Shown here: piece after piece, positions 8,354-12,741 of the stretch
Layout: each line of letters begins with the position of its first letter
How positions within the stretch are numbered: position 1 is the first letter of the stretch
Assembly (NCBI GenBank): GCA_023251285.1
Contig: JAHEZB010000016.1
Location: 1-12,741 of the forward strand
Direction: 5' to 3'
DNA: 12,741 nt
DNA from: Chitinophagaceae bacterium
Lineage (GTDB): Bacteria; Bacteroidota; Bacteroidia; Chitinophagales; Chitinophagaceae
Program-made: the position numbers and the translations under genes
The notes under the pieces: generated by a model
The model's database searches: none
What the model was told of the DNA's origin: nothing
The model's input: the letters and a program-made list of their open reading frames with translations, nothing else

Positions 8354-9388
8354 TTAAATAACCGGTTTCTTTTTTAAAGAAGATTTCCTGATAATTAAAT
8401 TTGACCTGATAATAATTGTGTTTGTATTTTGAATATTGCCGGTTCCTTTTAAATGATTCACGAGATTTCGTGCCGCCACTTCTCCCATATCAATCCCCGG
8501 ATAATTAATCGTAGTCAGCGCTGGCTCAACCAAAGTGCAAATGGTGTCATTATTAAAACCAACGATTGCAATATCTTCAGGAATCCTGATTCCGTTTTCT
8601 TTTAAAGTGCGCATACATACCGCTGCAAGGAAGTCATTGGTAATGAAAGCCGCATCCGGCAAAGGATCCATTTTTAATATTTGCATCGCAGATTCTATTC
8701 CCGCTCTTTCTGAAAGATCATTGATGATCACCAGATTTTCATCGTAAGGAATTCCATTATCAAATAAAGCGTCCTGATATCCTTTGAACCGGTCAGAATA
8801 AACATTTCGTTTCAGGCTGGAGGTAATGTGCAAGATTCTTTTACAGTCTTGTTCAATGAGATGTTGTGTTGCCAGGTAACCGCATTTATAGTTATCGATT
8901 ATTACCACGGTGTTATTTCCTTCCTGCTCCACGCGGTCAAAAAATATGACCGGCACGCCTTTATCTTTAAATACCTTAAAATGATCCAAATTCTTCGTAT
9001 CAAAAGAAAGAGAAGCAATGACTCCATCCACTCTTTTGTCAAAAAGATTTTTAGCGTTCGCTACTTCTTTAATATAGCTTTCTGAAGAATGCGCAATGAT
9101 AAGGTCATAACCTGCTTCAGTGGTTACTTTTTCTACGCCGGCCAAAACAGAATTGATGAAGTTACTATTGAGTTTTGGTACGAGCATCCCAACCGTATTC
9201 GTACGTTGATTGCGCAGATTTCTGGCAAATTGATTGACGCGGTAACCCATTTGATCCGCTAAATCAAAAATCTTCTTTTTTGTTCGTTTGTTGACAACCG
9301 GATCATTTTTCAAAGCACGGCTCACCGTAGCGATAGAAATATTCAACGCTGAAGCAATATCATAAATAGTAACTTCTTTGTCTTTCAT
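8354..9388 (-). CDS. LacI-family transcriptional regulator, paralogue 1 (promoter-distal copy)
   Basis: The 344-residue protein is a full-length LacI-type repressor. The helix-turn-helix is VTIYDIASALNISIATVSRA (6-25), the hinge helix lies around VNQFARNLRNQ (51-61), and a two-lobed periplasmic-binding-protein-like sensor follows from NTVGMLVP. FITNDFLAA and VGFNND are common LacI-family sensor motifs. It is about 90% identical, by eye, to the regulator encoded just upstream at 9438-10484; the recognition helix SIATVSRALKN is unchanged. Differences concentrate between residues 35 and 72, in the end of the DNA-binding domain, the hinge and the first sensor strand. It is probably co-transcribed with its twin across a 49-bp gap that holds an inverted repeat. 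A candidate Shine-Dalgarno sequence, GAAGGA, lies about 12 nt before the ATG, inside that repeat. Ligand is unknown; a xylan-derived sugar is likely from context. Confidence 0.93.
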   Translation of the reverse strand: MKDKEVTIYDIASALNISIATVSRALKNDPVVNKRTKKKIFDLADQMGYRVNQFARNLRNQRTNTVGMLVPKLNSNFINSVLAGVEKVTTEAGYDLIIAHSSESYIKEVANAKNLFDKRVDGVIASLSFDTKNLDHFKVFKDKGVPVIFFDRVEQEGNNTVVIIDNYKCGYLATQHLIEQDCKRILHITSSLKRNVYSDRFKGYQDALFDNGIPYDENLVIINDLSERAGIESAMQILKMDPLPDAAFITNDFLAAVCMRTLKENGIRIPEDIAIVGFNNDTICTLVEPALTTINYPGIDMGEVAARNLVNHLKGTGNIQNTNTIIIRSNLIIRKSSLKKKPVI

Positions 9389-9390
9389 GA

Positions 9391-9428
9391 TAATTTAATT
9401 TTCCTTCAGTGGAATTGAAATTAAATTA
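9391..9428. repeat. 11-bp inverted repeat spanning the ribosome-binding region of the second lacI gene
   Basis: TAATTTAATTT (9391-9401) and AAATTAAATTA (9418-9428) are exact reverse complements separated by 16 bp. The spacer contains an extra TTCC/GGAA pairing (9401-9404 with 9411-9414) that could extend the stem with a bulge. In the minus-strand transcript the hairpin ends 2 nt before the ATG at 9388 and encloses the candidate Shine-Dalgarno GAAGGA. It could dampen translation of the second regulator or be a protein-binding site. No T-run follows, so termination is unlikely. Confidence 0.6.
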
Positions 9429-9437
9429 AGGCCGTTT

Positions 9438-10484
9438 TTAATTTTTTTCCGGGGCCACTTCTTTTTTTAAAGAAGATTTCCTGATAATTAAATTTGATCT
9501 GATAATAATCGTATTTGTATTTTGAATATTTCCGATTCCTTTTAAATGATTCACGAGATTTCGTGCCGCCACTTCTCCCACGTCAATTCCTGGATAATTA
9601 ATTGTTGTCAATGAAGGCTCTACCAGTGTACAAATGGCGTCGTTATTAAATCCTACAATCGCAATATCTTCAGGAATCCTGATTCCATTTTCCTTTAAAG
9701 TGCGCATACAAACGGCTGCAACAAAATCATTGGTGATGAAAGCAGCATCCGGCAAAGGATCGATTTTTAATATTTGCATCGCAGATTCTATTCCCGCTCT
9801 TTCCGAAAGATCATTGATGATCAATAAATTTTCATCGTAAGGAATTGCATTATCAAATAAAGCGTCCCTATATCCTTTAAAGCGGTCAGAATAAACATTT
9901 CGTTTCAGGCTGGAAGTAATGTGAACAATCCTTTTGCAGTTTTGTTCAATGAGATGTTGTGTTGCCAGGTAACCGCATTTATAATTATCAATTATTACAA
10001 CGGTATTATTTCCTTCCTGTTCCACGCGGTCAAAAAAGATGACCGGCACGCCCCTGTCTTTAAATACTTTAAAATGGTCGAGGTTTTTTGAATCAAAAGA
10101 AAGAGAAGCAATAAGTCCATCCACTCTTTTTTCAAACAGATTTTTAGCGTTCGCTACCTCTTTAATGTAGCTTTCTGAAGAATGCGCAATGATAAGGTCA
10201 TAACCTGCTTCAGTGGTTACTTTTTCTACGCCTGCCAAAACAGAATTGATAAAATTACTATTCAGTTCATGTACAATGATGCCGATAGTATTTGTATGCT
10301 GAGAACGAAGATTTCGGGCAAAATGGTTCGTACGATATTCCATTTTTTCTGCTAAATCAAAAATCTTCTTTTTTGTTTGTTTGTTGACGACCGGGTCGTT
10401 TTTTAAAGCGCGGCTAACAGTAGCGATAGAAAGATTTAAGGCAGACGCAAGATCATAAATGGTAACTTCTTTATCTTTTTGCAT
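9438..10484 (-). CDS. LacI-family transcriptional regulator, paralogue 2 (promoter-proximal copy)
   Basis: The 348-residue protein is a complete LacI-type repressor. Its helix-turn-helix is VTIYDLASALNLSIATVSRA, its hinge helix lies around TNHFARNLRSQ, and the two-lobed sugar-binding sensor follows from NTIGIIV. It has one extra residue (Q2) and a different tail (EVAPEKN) compared with its downstream twin at 8354-9388; otherwise about nine residues in ten match. Long stretches of the sensor, for instance NSNFINSVLAGVEKVT and on to about residue 115, are identical. It is the first gene of the minus-strand series and is divergent from the susC-like gene. Its ATG (10484-10482) directly abuts an operator-like sequence at 10485-10498, so self-regulation is likely. 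A -7-like TATTTTAG lies 37 bp upstream on the minus strand. The family usually represses until a sugar binds; the ligand is inferred only as a xylan product. Confidence 0.93.
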   Translation of the reverse strand: MQKDKEVTIYDLASALNLSIATVSRALKNDPVVNKQTKKKIFDLAEKMEYRTNHFARNLRSQHTNTIGIIVHELNSNFINSVLAGVEKVTTEAGYDLIIAHSSESYIKEVANAKNLFEKRVDGLIASLSFDSKNLDHFKVFKDRGVPVIFFDRVEQEGNNTVVIIDNYKCGYLATQHLIEQNCKRIVHITSSLKRNVYSDRFKGYRDALFDNAIPYDENLLIINDLSERAGIESAMQILKIDPLPDAAFITNDFVAAVCMRTLKENGIRIPEDIAIVGFNNDAICTLVEPSLTTINYPGIDVGEVAARNLVNHLKGIGNIQNTNTIIIRSNLIIRKSSLKKEVAPEKN

Positions 10485-10498
10485 TACAATCGTTTACA
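10485..10498 (-). promoter_or_regulatory. Second, weaker LacI-type operator candidate at the lacI start codon
   Basis: Read on the minus strand the site is TGTAAACGATTGTA. It matches the stronger site at 10555-10568 (TGTAACCGATTACA) at 11 of 14 positions in the same register. The half TGTAAACG is the usual LacI-family half-site; the other half is degenerate. It touches the ATG of the first lacI gene, so a bound repressor would block transcript elongation or initiation there. The two site centres are 70 bp apart. Confidence 0.5.
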
Positions 10499-10520
10499 TG
10501 AATTGATAATATGTGTAAAA

Positions 10521-10528
10521 CTAAAATA
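10521..10528 (-). promoter_or_regulatory. Candidate -7 element for the lacI-led operon
   Basis: Minus-strand TATTTTAG differs at one defined position from the Bacteroidota primary sigma -7 consensus TAnnTTTG. It lies 37 bp upstream of the lacI ATG at 10484. A clear -33 TTTG is not seen in the T-rich DNA upstream. In such AT-rich DNA a one-mismatch hit is weak evidence; its position between the two operator-like sites is the main support. Confidence 0.35.
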
Positions 10529-10550
10529 AAAAAAATATTTTTTAGAAAAA

Positions 10551-10572
10551 AAAATGTAATCGGTTACATTTT
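10551..10572. promoter_or_regulatory. LacI-type operator palindrome in the divergent promoter region
   Basis: The core AATGTAATCGGTTACATT lies at 10553-10570. Arms AAAATGTAA (10551-10559) and TTACATTTT (10564-10572) are exact reverse complements around TCGG, so 10 of 11 base pairs are symmetric. A palindrome with a central CG is the hallmark of LacI-family operators. It lies about 20 bp upstream of the -7-like element of the susC-like gene, in the position of the -33 element, where a bound repressor would compete with RNA polymerase. The two adjacent LacI regulators are the natural candidates to bind it. Confidence 0.8.
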
Positions 10573-10586
10573 TCAAAAAAAATTCC

Positions 10587-10594
10587 TACTTTAG
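10587..10594 (+). promoter_or_regulatory. Candidate -7 element for the susC-like gene
   Basis: TACTTTAG differs at one defined position from the TAnnTTTG consensus of Bacteroidota. Transcription would begin near 10600, giving a leader of roughly 330 nt before the ATG at 10929. The expected -33 position coincides with the operator palindrome, and no clean TTTG is seen there, as might be expected of a weak, regulated promoter. Confidence 0.4.
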
Positions 10595-10928
10595 TCTTTC
10601 GAAAGATGAAGTCAATGAATTTACAGATGAACTTGGTTTCTTTTTATCGGTTAATGAAAGCCTTTAGTGGCAAGTGTTTCAGAATAATTTTTTGCAAATT
10701 TATTTTCGATGGACATTAAAAATAAATTTTGCAAAAGCTAACCTCTCACCAGCTTTAAAAATGAGAATAGTGAATATTTCTCATTAGAATAAGTTTTACG
10801 GTTTTTTTCAGCATAAAGCTGTTTTTAAAGTTCAACCCGATCTTTTAAAACAGTTTCAAGGATTTAAGATTTTTTAAAAAAAATATCACCCGGTTTCTTA
10901 AACTTTTAAAATTTAAAACTGCGCTCTC
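10595..10928 (+). other. Long AT-rich leader of the susC-like gene with several possible hairpins
   Basis: These 334 bp between the candidate promoter and the susC-like ATG contain no convincing gene. Three inverted repeats follow one another. The first pairs 10690-10706 with 10719-10736 (17 pairs, one bulged base, 12-nt loop). The second pairs AATGAGAA (10760-10767) with TTCTCATT (10778-10785). The third pairs CTGTTTTTAAAG (10819-10830) with CTTTTAAAACAG (10842-10853), with one mismatch. CTTTAAAAA at 10753-10761 could instead pair with TTTTTAAAG at 10822-10830, which would exclude the third hairpin and enclose the second. The last 70 nt are A- and T-rich with no strong Shine-Dalgarno. Structured leaders, sometimes targeted by small RNAs, occur upstream of susC genes in Bacteroides. 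Whether this one is regulatory is inference, because AT-rich DNA forms such pairs easily. Confidence 0.45.
10606..10719 (+). CDS. Possible 37-codon leader ORF (doubtful)
   Basis: An open frame begins MKSMNLQMNLVSFYRLMKAF and ends at the TAA at 10717-10719, between the promoter-like sequence and the susC-like gene. The product would be basic and rich in Phe, Lys and Ile, with no recognisable domain. The end of the frame covers the left arm and loop of the first leader hairpin, so translation would melt that hairpin. Against it, the expected transcript start is only about 6 nt upstream, no ribosome-binding site is visible, and short frames are common by chance. It may be a leader peptide or nothing. 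Confidence 0.15.
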   Translation: MKSMNLQMNLVSFYRLMKAFSGKCFRIIFCKFIFDGH

Positions 10929-12741
10929 ATGAAAGGTTTACAAAAGCAAAACCACAATCTGCACATTTGCAAAAGCTGGCAATTTAAGCTGCCGCTATTT
11001 ATCCTGCTCTTTTTCCTGATTCCCTTTTCCGGATTTTCACAAAGCACGAATGTGAAGGGAAAAGTTGTTGATCAAACGGGCCAGCCAGTTGCAGGTGCTT
11101 CTGTAATGGTAAAAGGTGCAAACTCAGGAGTAAGCACCAACGCCAATGGTGACTTTGAAATTCAGGCTCCTGCAAATAGTATGTTGCTTATTTCGTCTGT
11201 AGGCTTTACAGATCAGGAAGTGAAAGTAAATGGAAATGAATTTTTGAATGTAACATTGAACCGCTCCGTTACTGGTTTGAATGAGGTAGTAGTGATCGGT
11301 TATGGTACGCAAAGAAAAGAAGCGATAACGGGTTCGGTCTCGTCGATAAGTGGTCAAAAGCTTAACGAGGTTCCCTCTTCCAATATTTCAAGTGCTTTGC
11401 AGGGCCGTTTGCCAGGAGTACAGATCTCTCAGACTTCTACTCAGCCGGGCGCTCCCATGCAAATCCTGATCCGTGGACAGCGCTCCATATCTGCCAGCAA
11501 TGCTCCGTTGATTGTACTCGATGGAATTCCTTTTTCGGGTTCATTCAGCGATATTGATCCGGCAAACGTGAAGAGCATCAGTGTACTGAAAGACGCTTCC
11601 GCCACTGCCATTTATGGTTCGCGCGGCGCCAATGGTGTTATACTGATCACTACCAACAAAGGCGCTATGGGCCAAAAACCAAGAATAAGTTACAATGGAT
11701 ATTATGGGATTCACAAACTATGGGCACCTTTCCCAATGATGAATGGAGTAGAACTGGACAGCCTACGCGCCAGGGCTCATAAGTTTTCAATAGGTGCAGG
11801 TGAAACGCACGGTGTAAATACCGATTGGCAAAAGCTATTTTACAGACCATCATCACCGCTTACAAATCAAAATATTGATGTAGCAGGTGGCTCTGAAAAA
11901 GGCAGTTATCATTTTGCTTTAGGTTATTACGATGATCAATCGTTGATCCCTACACAGGACTTTAAAAGGTACTCTATTAACAGTTCTATTGACCAGGGAA
12001 TCGGTAAATTTATCCGGGTAGGCTTTAGCACGAATACCGACTATAATGTTTCAAATGGTTCGCAGGTAGGAATCTATAATATTTTAAGCATGTCGCCGCT
12101 TGCAAGTCCATATAACGCAGACGGCTCGTTGAAGCAAAGCATTCAAATGCCATTGGATAATTCCTGGAATGAAACAAGATATATTGTTGATAGCTTAAAA
12201 GATCAATGGCTAAACCCGATAAAGACGCTGGGAACATTTAATAATATCTACGGAGAATTAAACGTTCCGGGGGTCAAAGGCTTAAAATACCGGGTGAATG
12301 TAGGCTTGAACTACAGTACTGTGGACAATGGCAGTTATACAGGTACAGGCATAACCAGCACAAACGCTACAACTCCTTCCGTTGCTACTATTATCCATTC
12401 TGTAACACTGAACAAGACCATCGAAAATCTGCTGACATACGACCGCATGTTTGGTGAAAAAAGCCATTTGAACCTTACCGGTCTTTATTCTGCAGAGCAG
12501 GACACTTATAACAGTTCTAATGTTTCGGCCCAGGGCGTTCCCAATGATGGATTTCAATTTTACAACCTGGGACAGGCATTGGGTCAGATAACAATAAATC
12601 CAAACAATCAGATCTACAACCAGAACGGCCTGCAATCCTGGATGGGACGTGCTATATATGAATATGCAGACCGGTATATGCTTACCGCAATTGTTCGTTC
12701 CGATGGTTCCTCAATCCTTGCACCGGGTCATAAATGGCATA
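10929..12741 (+). CDS. SusC/RagA-family TonB-dependent outer-membrane receptor (3' end outside window)
   Basis: The frame from the ATG at 10929 stays open for 604 codons to the right edge; full family members have about 1000 residues, so roughly 40% is missing. Residues 1-37 form a signal peptide with an unusually long 20-residue polar start before the hydrophobic core LPLFILLFFLIPF, ending GFSQ. A CarboxypepD_reg-like beta-sandwich follows (about 41-112, starting VKGKVVDQTGQPVAGASV). The TonB-box region is GLNEVVVIGYGTQ (116-128). The plug comes next and holds the SusC signature KDASATAIYGSRGANGV at 221-237, after which barrel strands start. No STN signalling domain is present, so it is a plain transporter rather than an anti-sigma-linked transducer. 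With its expected SusD partner it would bring xylo-oligosaccharides through the outer membrane. It is divergent from the enzyme genes and shares their control region. The ATG chosen is the first that gives the full signal peptide. Confidence 0.96.
   Translation, partial: MKGLQKQNHNLHICKSWQFKLPLFILLFFLIPFSGFSQSTNVKGKVVDQTGQPVAGASVMVKGANSGVSTNANGDFEIQAPANSMLLISSVGFTDQEVKVNGNEFLNVTLNRSVTGLNEVVVIGYGTQRKEAITGSVSSISGQKLNEVPSSNISSALQGRLPGVQISQTSTQPGAPMQILIRGQRSISASNAPLIVLDGIPFSGSFSDIDPANVKSISVLKDASATAIYGSRGANGVILITTNKGAMGQKPRISYNGYYGIHKLWAPFPMMNGVELDSLRARAHKFSIGAGETHGVNTDWQKLFYRPSSPLTNQNIDVAGGSEKGSYHFALGYYDDQSLIPTQDFKRYSINSSIDQGIGKFIRVGFSTNTDYNVSNGSQVGIYNILSMSPLASPYNADGSLKQSIQMPLDNSWNETRYIVDSLKDQWLNPIKTLGTFNNIYGELNVPGVKGLKYRVNVGLNYSTVDNGSYTGTGITSTNATTPSVATIIHSVTLNKTIENLLTYDRMFGEKSHLNLTGLYSAEQDTYNSSNVSAQGVPNDGFQFYNLGQALGQITINPNNQIYNQNGLQSWMGRAIYEYADRYMLTAIVRSDGSSILAPGHKWH

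Noticed and set aside
11124..12635. Several minus-strand open frames of 63-117 codons opposite the susC-like gene
   Set aside because: They have no recognisable domains and lie fully within the conserved SusC-type reading frame.

Overview
The window reads as part of a xylan-utilisation locus (a polysaccharide utilisation locus, PUL) from a member of the Bacteroidota, most probably a Chitinophagaceae/Sphingobacteriales-type soil or plant-litter bacterium. The evidence is a SusC-type TonB-dependent receptor with a CarboxypepD_reg-like N-terminal domain, secreted proteins with signal peptides ending in SAQ or FSQ, AT-rich intergenic DNA, weak Shine-Dalgarno sequences, and Bacteroidota-like -7 elements (TAnnTTtG). 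The genus assignment is inference.

Layout. Positions 1-10484 hold eight genes, all on the minus strand and tightly spaced (gaps of 25-63 bp and one 4-bp overlap). In transcription order they are: two near-identical LacI-family regulators (10484-9438 and 9388-8354), an SDR oxidoreductase (8302-7550), a GH115 xylan alpha-glucuronidase (7491-4906), a GH10 endo-xylanase (4909-3806), a GPH-family sugar:cation symporter (3780-2296), a GH43 enzyme without a signal peptide (2233-1154) and a secreted GH43 enzyme that runs off the left edge (1090 to <1). Positions 10485-10928 are a 444-bp divergent control region. It carries a LacI-type operator, a second weaker copy of that operator at the start of the first regulator gene, candidate promoters for both directions, and a long leader with several possible hairpins. 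From 10929 to the right edge, on the plus strand, lies the 5' part of a susC-like gene; a susD gene would be expected just beyond the window.

How it fits together (inference from families). The SusC-type receptor would import xylo-oligosaccharides across the outer membrane. In the periplasm, GH115 would remove (4-O-methyl-)glucuronic acid, GH10 would cut the xylan backbone, and the secreted GH43 would trim xylose or arabinose. The GPH symporter would carry short products into the cytoplasm, where the GH43 lacking a signal peptide would finish hydrolysis. The SDR may act on a released sugar or uronic acid. The LacI pair, beside the operator, is the obvious candidate for control of both transcription directions.

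No tRNA, rRNA, CRISPR array, transposase or phage gene was seen. The points most worth a second look are the duplicated LacI regulators with an operator pair 70 bp apart, the structured susC leader, an intra-operon 13-bp perfect palindrome, and an inverted repeat lying over the start region of the second regulator.
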